From the NCBI RefSeq assembly GCF_016862095.1, contig NZ_BOMH01000041.1, positions 186,001 through 250,000 of the forward strand: 64,000 bases of DNA. Direction: 5' to 3'. The notes under the pieces were generated by a model. That model was not told where the DNA came from. It saw only the letters and a list, made by a program, of their open reading frames with translations, and searched no databases. The translations under genes were made by a program, and so were the position numbers. Below are positions 9,101 to 16,207 of this stretch, one piece after another. The stretch is from Actinoplanes cyaneus (GTDB lineage: Bacteria; Actinomycetota; Actinomycetes; Mycobacteriales; Micromonosporaceae). Numbering within the stretch: the first letter of the stretch is position 1; the number at the start of each line of letters is the position of its first letter.

Positions 9101-12100
9101 ACGCCGACAGATCGACGGTCCGCATGGCCGAGGTGGCCGGGTCGAAGGCGGTGAACGACACCTTGCTCAGCCGGCCGGCGTAGTCGCCGCGTGCCGTCGC
9201 CGTGGCGGTGGTCGCCGTGGCGTACGTGAAGGTCAGCAGCCGGCAGCCGGCCGCCGGGGTCGTGCACGTCACCCCACCGGGCAGCGGCGCGAGGACCTTT
9301 GTCGGCCGGACCACGCCGACCCCGTCGACGGTTGCCGCCTCCCAGCTCATCGTCGTGCTTTGCGCCACGCCGGGCTGGTCGACCCGGGTCGGGGCGTATC
9401 GGCCGGCCACACCGGCCGCGGTGAAGGTGACCTTGACACCACCCCGGGTGCTCAGCACGTAGGTGTTGGTCGCCGCCGTGTAGGTGAGGCTCAGATCCTC
9501 CTCGCCGACCTGCGGGGTGAACGACGTGACGCCGCCCGCGGTCGCGGCCTGGGTGAAGCCCAGGATGCCGTCCTCGGTGCGGGTGACCTGCACCAGCGAG
9601 CCGCTGACGGTGAGCCCGCCGTAGAGCAGGCCGGTGGTGTCGACGACCGCGCTGGAGGTCCAGCCGGGGCCGAACATGTGGGTGTTGTCGAAGTCGCGCG
9701 CCGACCGGCTGTTGAACGTGCGCGACACCGACAACTGGGCGGCGTACGAGTCGATCGCCGCGTCCGCCTCGGTCACCTCGAGGTTGCCGGTGAGCAGGTT
9801 GACGTCGCCGGGGCCGACCTTGCCGGCCTCGGCGTCGGCCTGCGCCGGGTCGAAGACGAAGTGCGTCGGCGCCGAGTTGCTGCTGGTGCTGCCGGTGTAG
9901 ACGGCGCGTACCTGCAGCGGGCCGGTCAGCGGCGCGCTGGTGTTCACGGCCTGCCCGCCCTGCGCGATGGTGGCGACCTGCGCCCCCGACAGGGCCGCGG
10001 TGTAGGCCTGCACGTCGGCGATGCCGCCCTTCCAGAATGCGGCGGGCGCCGCGTTCCAGATCGCGCTGCCGATCAGCAGCGGGCCGTTGCCGGCGATCGG
10101 GGTGGCGAACGTGGCGCCGCCCTGCAGCACGCCGTCGACGTAGAGCTGCATGCTGCTGGTCGTCTTGTCGAAGACCGCGGCCAGGTGGGTCCAGCTGTTC
10201 AGCCGGGGCTCGGCCAGCGAGTCCACGGTGTACGCCTGGGCCGGGTCGTCGACGTCCTGACCCCAGCGGATCAGCTCCCAGCGCTTCGCGTCCTTCTCGT
10301 ACTGGATCGCGAACGATGCCTGCCGGGTGCCGGACTGGCTGAGCAGCACCCGGTGGTCGCTGGTGTCGGTGAGGTTCACCCAGGCCGACACGGTGAACGA
10401 CCCGGTGGTGTCGATGACCGGCGCGTTCGTCCGGATGTAGCCGTCGGCGCCGTTGAGCACCGCCGAGCCGCCGTGGTCGCCGGACCAGGTGACGCCGCCG
10501 GAGGTGGTGGCGTCGTGCGCCTTGCCGGACGAGTCGGCCGCGGTGCTGCCGGAGGTCTCGTTGAGCCACCAGCGGCCGGTCAGCGAGGCCGGGCTGTTGG
10601 CGTTGGCGAGGGTCTGCCGGACGTTCCAGTTCAGCGCGGCGGACGTGCCGCCGGACATGGCGACCGGCCAGTTCACGGCGGTGCCGCCGGCGGCGGACCG
10701 GACGTCACCGGCCGGGACGTTCACCCACGCGTCGGTGTCGGCGCGACGCCACTGGAAGGTCGCGCCGGTCACCGACGGGGGCGCGGAGCCCTGCAACCGG
10801 GTGAGGCCGGCGCTGGTCGCGCCCTCGCTGGGCGAGAGCACGGCGGCGGCTCCGACCGAGAAGGCGTACGAGGTCAGCGGCGACTTGTTGCCGGCCCGGT
10901 CGACCGACTGCACGTAGAGCGTGTGCGGACCGGCGGTGGCCGGCGTGACCGGGACGTCGACGGCGGCGCCGAGGGCGGCTGCCGCCTTCGTGGTGGCCGG
11001 CGGGTTGGTGTCCAGGCCGTACACGTACGACTTGACGTCGGCGACGCCGACGGCCGACAACGTGAAGGTGCCCGCCGTGCCGGGGGCGCCGGACCAGGTG
11101 CCGGCCGGGTAGCTGGTGGAGCTGACCGCGGGCGCGGTGCCCGGCGCGGTCGTGTCGACGGTGAACTCGCAGAACGGCGACCACGCCGAGGTGGTGGTGC
11201 CGTCAGAGGTGTTGACCCGCCACGAGTAGGTGCCGTTCTCGGCGAACGCGCCGGCCGGGACCGTCGTCGACGCCGTGGCGCCGGAGGCGACGCTCACCGT
11301 CGCGCTGCCGATCTTGGCGGTGCCACCGGCCGGCCACCACTCGAAGGTCACCTTCTGCGCGGTGCCGTCGCTGTCCGAGGCGGCGGCCTTCAACGCCGGC
11401 GTCCGGCTGGCGAGGTACGGGCGGGACGTGCCCGTCGCGCACGAGGTCGCCGGGGTCGTGGAGCGCGTGCCGACCACCGGGATCGAGTTGTAGGTGACGG
11501 TGGCCTTGGGCACCTGCGCGTTGTCGGCGGCGTTGCGCGACCGGAACTGCTTGAACGCGCTGGTGCTGGTCTCGTCGGTCGCCCGGATGCCCATGTAGCC
11601 GCGGGTCGCGTTGGCCGTGGCGGCACGCTGGAAGAACGACGTCGCGGTGATCGACACCCAGCCGTCGCTGCAGCTCGAGCTGAAGCCCTTGGTCTGTGTG
11701 GAGGTGGCCTCCCTGGCCGACCAGGCCGGCTGGTTGGCCCACCGGGTGTCGGAGGTCGTCGCGCCGGTGCTCCAGATCTCCCACGAGGTGGCCGTGCAGG
11801 TCGTCGAGTACCAGTTGTAGAACTGGGCGGTCGCCGAGGTGATCTGCTTGCCGCGCAGCGCCGTGGTGTCCCAGGTGACGAACGAGCGGGTGCGCTTGCC
11901 GCCGGTGCCGCTCAGCAGGCCCAGCTGCAGATCGTTGGCGCCGCCGTGGTCGGCGCTGTCGCCGTCCTTGACGTACGTGTCGAAGGTCGTCGCGACGGCC
12001 AGCGCCGGGTCGATGGTGACCGGGAAGGTGGTGGCCGGGTCGTCGATCCAGGCCAGGTCGGGGGTGAGCGTGAGGTCGACGCCGGCGTGGCGGCCCGCCG

Positions 12101-12956
12101 CGGCGGGCCGCTTCCTGGCCGAGGACCGGACCACGGCCCGCCGCTGCGGCGTCTCGCCGTCGGCGGAGGTCGTGGCGTCCCACATCAGCGGGGTCGGCGC
12201 GGTGACGATCGTCCGGCCCTTGGCGTCGGCGAGCACGAGAGCGCCGGTGGCGTCGCGCTTCTGCGAGGCGACCGACGGGCCGGTGATCGGCAGCGAGAGC
12301 GAGGCGACCCGGCGGGCGGCGGCGCGGCTCTTGACGACGACGAACTGCTCGAAGCCGGTGCGGGTGGCCTCGACCACGAGGTCGACCTGCGGCAGCACCT
12401 CGGCGTATGTGGCCGTGTTGCCGGAAAGCTCGGGCTCCGGCAGCGCGCCGGCCCAGCCCATGGCGACCTGCCGGTCGCCCGCGCCGAGGGTGGCGAGCGC
12501 GCCCGAGGTGGCCGAGCGCCGACCGGTGATCCGCAGGCCCTCGGGGTGCGCGGCGGGGCTGATCGAGCCGTCCGTGGCGCGGTGCAGGGTCAGGTCGACC
12601 GGCACCCAGTCGTCGCCGCGGCGCACCCGCACCGGGGCGGTGTACGTGGTGAGCTCGATGCTGCCGCTGGGCAGCGCGACGAACTCCGACGTGGCGGTGG
12701 TCTTCCCGGTGATCGTGACCGGCTTGCCGGTGGTCCGGGCGGTGGCCAGGGCCGAGAGCTCGTCCGGCCGCTCGAGCTTCGCGCCGGCCGCGGGCGGCGC
12801 GGCGGCCGGGTCGGCCCGGGCGGCCGGCGGCAGCACGTTGTCGCTCATCACGACGGCCAGGGCGACCGCCAGGGCGGCGGCCAGGGCGCGGCCGGTGGCG
12901 GGGAAAAGGTGACCGGTCCTGCGGTGGACCGATCGATGACGCCAGTGGTGTGACAT
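6159..12956 (-). CDS. Giant secreted RHS/YD-repeat protein with DNRLRE and LamG domains and a variable C-terminal tip
   Basis: A 2265-residue protein. An N-terminal signal peptide is followed by a DNRLRE-type domain (about residues 330-500), Ig/fibronectin-like segments, and a concanavalin/LamG domain (about 830-1010). The conserved RHS entry motif VNLLTGNLEV follows near 1090. Many YD repeats (YDAxGRL-type) lead to the RHS core ending at about residue 2125 with GSRVYNPATGSFTADDPI. After NRYGY-like SRYGYCGGDPL the final roughly 105 residues change character: they are Cys-, Lys- and His-rich and resemble nothing I recognise. This is the polymorphic-toxin layout, in which the barrel encloses a C-terminal toxin. 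GGGGAG upstream of the ATG supports the start. No immunity gene is evident downstream. Confidence 0.85.
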   Translation of the reverse strand: MSHHWRHRSVHRRTGHLFPATGRALAAALAVALAVVMSDNVLPPAARADPAAAPPAAGAKLERPDELSALATARTTGKPVTITGKTTATSEFVALPSGSIELTTYTAPVRVRRGDDWVPVDLTLHRATDGSISPAAHPEGLRITGRRSATSGALATLGAGDRQVAMGWAGALPEPELSGNTATYAEVLPQVDLVVEATRTGFEQFVVVKSRAAARRVASLSLPITGPSVASQKRDATGALVLADAKGRTIVTAPTPLMWDATTSADGETPQRRAVVRSSARKRPAAAGRHAGVDLTLTPDLAWIDDPATTFPVTIDPALAVATTFDTYVKDGDSADHGGANDLQLGLLSGTGGKRTRSFVTWDTTALRGKQITSATAQFYNWYSTTCTATSWEIWSTGATTSDTRWANQPAWSAREATSTQTKGFSSSCSDGWVSITATSFFQRAATANATRGYMGIRATDETSTSAFKQFRSRNAADNAQVPKATVTYNSIPVVGTRSTTPATSCATGTSRPYLASRTPALKAAASDSDGTAQKVTFEWWPAGGTAKIGSATVSVASGATASTTVPAGAFAENGTYSWRVNTSDGTTTSAWSPFCEFTVDTTAPGTAPAVSSTSYPAGTWSGAPGTAGTFTLSAVGVADVKSYVYGLDTNPPATTKAAAALGAAVDVPVTPATAGPHTLYVQSVDRAGNKSPLTSYAFSVGAAAVLSPSEGATSAGLTRLQGSAPPSVTGATFQWRRADTDAWVNVPAGDVRSAAGGTAVNWPVAMSGGTSAALNWNVRQTLANANSPASLTGRWWLNETSGSTAADSSGKAHDATTSGGVTWSGDHGGSAVLNGADGYIRTNAPVIDTTGSFTVSAWVNLTDTSDHRVLLSQSGTRQASFAIQYEKDAKRWELIRWGQDVDDPAQAYTVDSLAEPRLNSWTHLAAVFDKTTSSMQLYVDGVLQGGATFATPIAGNGPLLIGSAIWNAAPAAFWKGGIADVQAYTAALSGAQVATIAQGGQAVNTSAPLTGPLQVRAVYTGSTSSNSAPTHFVFDPAQADAEAGKVGPGDVNLLTGNLEVTEADAAIDSYAAQLSVSRTFNSRSARDFDNTHMFGPGWTSSAVVDTTGLLYGGLTVSGSLVQVTRTEDGILGFTQAATAGGVTSFTPQVGEEDLSLTYTAATNTYVLSTRGGVKVTFTAAGVAGRYAPTRVDQPGVAQSTTMSWEAATVDGVGVVRPTKVLAPLPGGVTCTTPAAGCRLLTFTYATATTATATARGDYAGRLSKVSFTAFDPATSAMRTVDLSAYQYDAGGRLAAQWDPRLDNGTTHLQTVYTYHADGTLASAGPDATRAWTFAYTTVPGDLGAGRLASASRTALTAGTATTTVVYRLPLSGTGAPYQLSTAQTLRWGQTEAPVYATAIFDPGQIPAGNQAGGVLPTSWTRATVTYLDANGRVVDTVTPGGHTTATWYDAYGNETRSLTAANLAAALTASSSDTAAQEAALAEAVSTVTVYSADGLTELSTVGPAHQVTLADGAVVTGRSVVLTSSDQNAAAPCPCGLTTTQRTGTQYVDANGATVNADLVTKTTAYDWDLRKDVTVTTDPGAAPHLNLVERTSYDDAGLVTSLTRPGGGGSDTTAYTTRTTYYRAGTGSGHTECDSRPEWANLVCRTDPAGQPASGPALPATVATYNYYLQEATVTERTAAGVLRTTTTTYDGAERVATIAVTGSTGQPVSTTRSVFDPATGHIAQVQAVGADNTVLARTTVGVDGLDRDSSYLDADGAASTVGYDLLGRIQTRSGTLGTRTYTFDQNGEARGLPTQVVDSRAGTFTATYDPDGRVVTETWPTGITVTHTYDAVGETGVTYTKPGCGLSDCTLYSQSRTAGSNGQPAATVSPFSGEAYTYDAAARLTAVQDTQHSTCTTRTYRFNAAGDRTGLTTYAPGQDDGCQTATADTARTWTYDTADRITNAGYQYDVLGNATAIPAEDTQTAETGPVTLGYYVNGRIRSITQNGTSTAYELDAGNERVRSWTDPQGVTHVNHYTAAGQRDAAWTDEGDGNRTMPVAGLSGIAGTVTVGATTDVAWRLSDLDGDLVATVAGADTAVSAFTLTDEYGTLEDSSQAGAVRYAWLGERQHAADNPGGLVSMGSRVYNPATGSFTADDPIPGGGVSRYGYCGGDPLGCRDTSGEGECSGWGIFKICGKVTNNWISDKPGEIAHHRNSRGKPSTTNGQNFCRLKPAKHSWKAPCSFKDTDLLCNKGKWKIVHDDEHLPMYVRKQDRGWCSHMTK

Positions 12957-13096
12957 CGAGCTCCCCGTTTGTAGTTGTTAGCAGCACGGGGACTCTAGGT
13001 ATCGATGGACGACTTGACAAGGCCCTACCGGAACGCCGTTCCAGCAGCTACTCTCCTCGGTCCTCGACAAGGCTCGTTCGATGCCGGGACGCACAC

Positions 13097-13132
13097 CGGC
13101 CCGGTGCGCTCGCCGCCGAGCACACCGGGCCG
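13097..13132 (-). terminator. Hairpin terminator after the CBM2-GH62 gene
   Basis: CGGCCCGGTG (13097-13106) pairs with CACCGGGCCG (13123-13132), with an inner GCTC/GAGC extension and one mismatch. It follows the leftward hemicellulase genes and precedes the RHS gene. Confidence 0.7.
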
Positions 13133-13165
13133 ATTCCCCATCGAATCAGGATTGTGGGCCGTTCG

Positions 13166-14557
13166 TCACCGCTGCAGGGTGAGCAGGCCGGGACGCCACG
13201 GCAGTTGGTCGTAGGGGCCGCCGGCGCTCGGGTTCTTGCCCTGGTAGAGCAACTGCAGGTGGCACGGGTCGACGGTCTTGGTCTGGTCGGGGTTGGTGCG
13301 GACCAGGTCACCGTGGCTGATGTCGTTGGTCCAGGTGGCGCCGCTGTTGGCCTTGCCCGCGAACGGGTTGCTCTCGGTGGCGGCCTGCGGGGTCCACGAG
13401 CCGTTGAGGCTGGTCGCGGTGAACGAACGGAAGTACCGGCCCTGGCTGCCGATCGCCTCGACGATCATCAGGTACTGGTTCTGACCCTGCACCTTGTACA
13501 CCTCGACCGCTTCGAACAGATTGTTCGTCGTGTCGCTCATGATCGTGGTGTACGACGAGCCGAAGCTGCCCGGGAAGTTCCCGATCGGCATGCTCGCCCG
13601 GTAGATCTTGCCGTTGTCACCGGCGAAGAACAGGTACATGTTCGTACCGTCCGCGATCAGGGTCTGGTCGATCACGCCGGTGCCGGAGCCGGTGATCGAG
13701 CCGGTGAACAGGGTCTGCGGCGCGGACCAGCCGTTGGCGTTGGTCGGGTCGGTGGAGGTCTTGTAGCTGAACGCGGTCGGCCCCCACTGGTAGGCCAGGA
13801 TCCAGATGTTCTTCGGCGCGAAGTAGAACAGCGTCGGCGCCACGGTGCCCTGGCTCATCCCGTTCTGGCTGGCCGAGCCCATCTCCGACCAGTCGTTGAA
13901 CAGGCCGAAGTTCATCGAGCCGTAGCCCGAGCCGGAGACGTTCGACGCGTACACCAGATGCTTGCCGTTGTAGACGACGTTGGTGAAGTCCTTCAGCGAC
14001 ACCCAGCCCGACTTGGGCTGAGCCAGAGCACCGCTCGACGTCCAGCGGTAGCTGGACGGCAGCGTGCACGTGCCGCCCGGCGTCGAGGGCGAGGTGGACG
14101 GTGACGACGGTGACGGGCTGGACGGTGAGGGGCTGGACGGCGACGGGCCGACCCCTCCGGTGCAGGCGACCCCGTTCAGGCTGAAGCTCGCCGGCACGGG
14201 GTTGCTGCCGGTCCACGAGCCGTTGAAGCCGAACGACACCGTGCCGCCGGTCGCGACCGAGCCGTTGTAGCTCACGTTCTTGGCGGTGACCGCCGAGCCG
14301 CTCTGGGTGACCGTGGCGTTCCACGCCTGCGTCACCGTCTGGCCCGCGCCGTAGGCCCAGGTCAGGGTCCAGTTGGACAACGGGTCGCCAAGGTTGGTGA
14401 CGGACACGTCGGCGTTGAACCCGCCCTGCCACTGCGAGGACACCGCGTAGTTCACCGAGCAGCCGGCCGCCGCGGCATCCGCGGGCATCGCCACCACCAC
14501 CGCCGTCGAGGCGAGCAGCGCGGCACCGGCCGACACCAGGAGTCTCTTTCTCAACAT
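13166..14557 (-). CDS. Secreted GH62 alpha-L-arabinofuranosidase with N-terminal CBM2
   Basis: A 463-residue enzyme predicted to remove arabinofuranose side chains from arabinoxylan. The start is the ATG at 14557, preceded by GAGGGAGAAACG; an in-frame start six codons earlier lacks such a site. A signal peptide ends near ADAAAAG. It is followed by a CBM2 (about residues 27-130, with SQWQGGFNADVSVTN and W/G-rich strands), a Pro-Ser repeat linker of about 30 residues, and the GH62 five-blade propeller from about 165. That domain carries LKDFTNVVYNGKHLVYA and the TVAPTLFYFAPKNIW motif. It is the last of three same-strand genes behind the GH43 enzyme. Its catalytic domain is almost the same as that of the preceding gene. 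Confidence 0.95.
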   Translation of the reverse strand: MLRKRLLVSAGAALLASTAVVVAMPADAAAAGCSVNYAVSSQWQGGFNADVSVTNLGDPLSNWTLTWAYGAGQTVTQAWNATVTQSGSAVTAKNVSYNGSVATGGTVSFGFNGSWTGSNPVPASFSLNGVACTGGVGPSPSSPSPSSPSPSSPSTSPSTPGGTCTLPSSYRWTSSGALAQPKSGWVSLKDFTNVVYNGKHLVYASNVSGSGYGSMNFGLFNDWSEMGSASQNGMSQGTVAPTLFYFAPKNIWILAYQWGPTAFSYKTSTDPTNANGWSAPQTLFTGSITGSGTGVIDQTLIADGTNMYLFFAGDNGKIYRASMPIGNFPGSFGSSYTTIMSDTTNNLFEAVEVYKVQGQNQYLMIVEAIGSQGRYFRSFTATSLNGSWTPQAATESNPFAGKANSGATWTNDISHGDLVRTNPDQTKTVDPCHLQLLYQGKNPSAGGPYDQLPWRPGLLTLQR

Positions 14558-14638
14558 CGTTTCTCCCTCGGACACATCAGGGAACGCGGGAAGGTCCCCG
14601 ATGGGCCGGAAGGGGGCCGGCCCATCGGGGTGGATCAG

Positions 14639-16165
14639 TTACCGCTGCAACGTGAGGACACCGGGCCGGTACGGCAGCAGCCCGTAGTCGCCGCCGGAGC
14701 TCGGCGAGCGGCCCTGGTAGAGCAGCTGCAGGTGGCACGGGTCAATGGTCATCGTCTGGTCGGCGGTGGCCCGGATCAGCTCACCGTGGCTGATGTCGTT
14801 GGTCCAGGTGGCGCCGCTGTTGGCCTTGCCCGCGAACGGGTTGCTCTCGGTGGCGGCCTGCGGGGTCCACGAGCCGTTGAGGCTGGTCGCGGTGAACGAG
14901 CGGAAGTACCGGCCCTGGCTGCCGATCGCCTCGACGATCATCAGGTACTGGTTCTGACCCTGCACCTTGTAGACCTGCGGCGCCTCGAACAGGTTGTTCG
15001 TCGTGTCGCTCATGATCGTGGTGTAGGAGGAGCCGAAGTTGCCCGGGAAGTTCCCGATCGGCATGCTCGCCCGGTAAATCTTGCCGTTGTCACCGGCGAA
15101 GAACAGGTACATGTTCGTACCGTCGCCGATGATCGTCTGGTCGATCGGCCCGGTGCCGGACCCGGTGATGCTGCCGGTGAACAGCGGCTGCGCCGCGGAC
15201 CAGCCGTTGGGGTTCGTCGGGTCGCTCGACGTCTTGTAGGAGAACGCCGTTCCGCCCCACTGGTAGGTCAGCACCCAGATGTTCTTCGGCGCGAAGTAGA
15301 ACAGCGTCGGCGCCACGGTGCCCTGGTTCATCGCGTTCTGGCTGGCCGAGGCCATGTCGGACCAGTTGGTGAACGGGCTGAAGTTCATCGAGCCCCAGCT
15401 CGACCCGTTGTCGTGCGTGGTGGCGTAGACCAGGTGCTTGCCGTTGTAGGGCACGACCGTGAAGTCCTTGAGCGACGCCCAGCCCGACCGGGGCTGCGCC
15501 AGCGCGCCGGTCGACGACCAGCGGTAGGTCGACGGCAGCGTGCACGACCCGGACGGCGGCGGCGAGCTCGGGGTGCCCCCGCTGCCCACCTTCACCAGCT
15601 GCCACTGCTGGTTGGCGCCGTTCCAGTCGCTGTACTGCACGATGTTCGCGCCGTCGGCGGTCGACGCTCCCTGCACCTCGACGGCCTTGCCGCTGTTGCG
15701 GTTGATCAGCTGGATGTAGCCGTCGATGTCCTGGATGCTGAACTGCTGGTTGGTGGTGTTGTTGTCGGTCCACTGCACGATCGCGCCGCCGTCGGCCGTC
15801 GACAGGTTGTAGACGTCGAGGACCTTGCCGGAGTGCTTGGACTTGAGCCGGTAGAAGCCGCCGCCGGAGTCGACGAACTGCCACTGCTGCTGCGCCTGGT
15901 CGTTACGGGTCCACTGGGTGATCCGCGCGCCGTCGTTGGTGGCCAGGTTGTACAGGTCGAGGGCCTTGCCGCTGGTGCGGTTGACCAGGACGTACGAGGC
16001 GCTGGTGTCGATCGTCGCGGCGGACGCGGACGAGGCGGTGACGGCGACCCCACCGGCGGCGGCCAGGACGGCCATCGCGGCGAAGGCACTGCGCCACCAT
16101 CGGCGGCGACCCACGGCCGGCACCGATGGCACCGTCCCGGATACGGGGGAACTACCCGTTGTCAT
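14639..16165 (-). CDS. Secreted GH62 alpha-L-arabinofuranosidase with N-terminal CBM13
   Basis: A 508-residue paralogue of the next gene, with a beta-trefoil lectin in place of CBM2. A GAGGAG ribosome site precedes the ATG at 16165. After a signal peptide (cut near ASA-AT) there is a CBM13 domain of about 145 residues with QQQWQF, NQQFSI and NQQWQL motifs. A short Gly/Ser/Pro linker leads to the GH62 domain, with LKDFTVVPYNGKHLVYA and APTLFYFAPKNIW. The CBM13 is nearly identical at DNA level to that of the preceding GH43 gene, and the GH62 is nearly identical to the following gene, so this looks like a recombinant of its neighbours. It is probably cotranscribed with both (gaps of 42 and 81 bp). 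Confidence 0.95.
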   Translation of the reverse strand: MTTGSSPVSGTVPSVPAVGRRRWWRSAFAAMAVLAAAGGVAVTASSASAATIDTSASYVLVNRTSGKALDLYNLATNDGARITQWTRNDQAQQQWQFVDSGGGFYRLKSKHSGKVLDVYNLSTADGGAIVQWTDNNTTNQQFSIQDIDGYIQLINRNSGKAVEVQGASTADGANIVQYSDWNGANQQWQLVKVGSGGTPSSPPPSGSCTLPSTYRWSSTGALAQPRSGWASLKDFTVVPYNGKHLVYATTHDNGSSWGSMNFSPFTNWSDMASASQNAMNQGTVAPTLFYFAPKNIWVLTYQWGGTAFSYKTSSDPTNPNGWSAAQPLFTGSITGSGTGPIDQTIIGDGTNMYLFFAGDNGKIYRASMPIGNFPGNFGSSYTTIMSDTTNNLFEAPQVYKVQGQNQYLMIVEAIGSQGRYFRSFTATSLNGSWTPQAATESNPFAGKANSGATWTNDISHGELIRATADQTMTIDPCHLQLLYQGRSPSSGGDYGLLPYRPGVLTLQR

Positions 16166-16207
16166 GTCGTTCTCCTCGGGGGAAGGGATGGGGATGGCGC
16201 TGGTACC

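Noticed and set aside
9009..12953. A 1314-codon plus-strand open frame opposite the RHS gene
   Set aside because: Same explanation: it mirrors the long RHS frame and has no sensible protein features.
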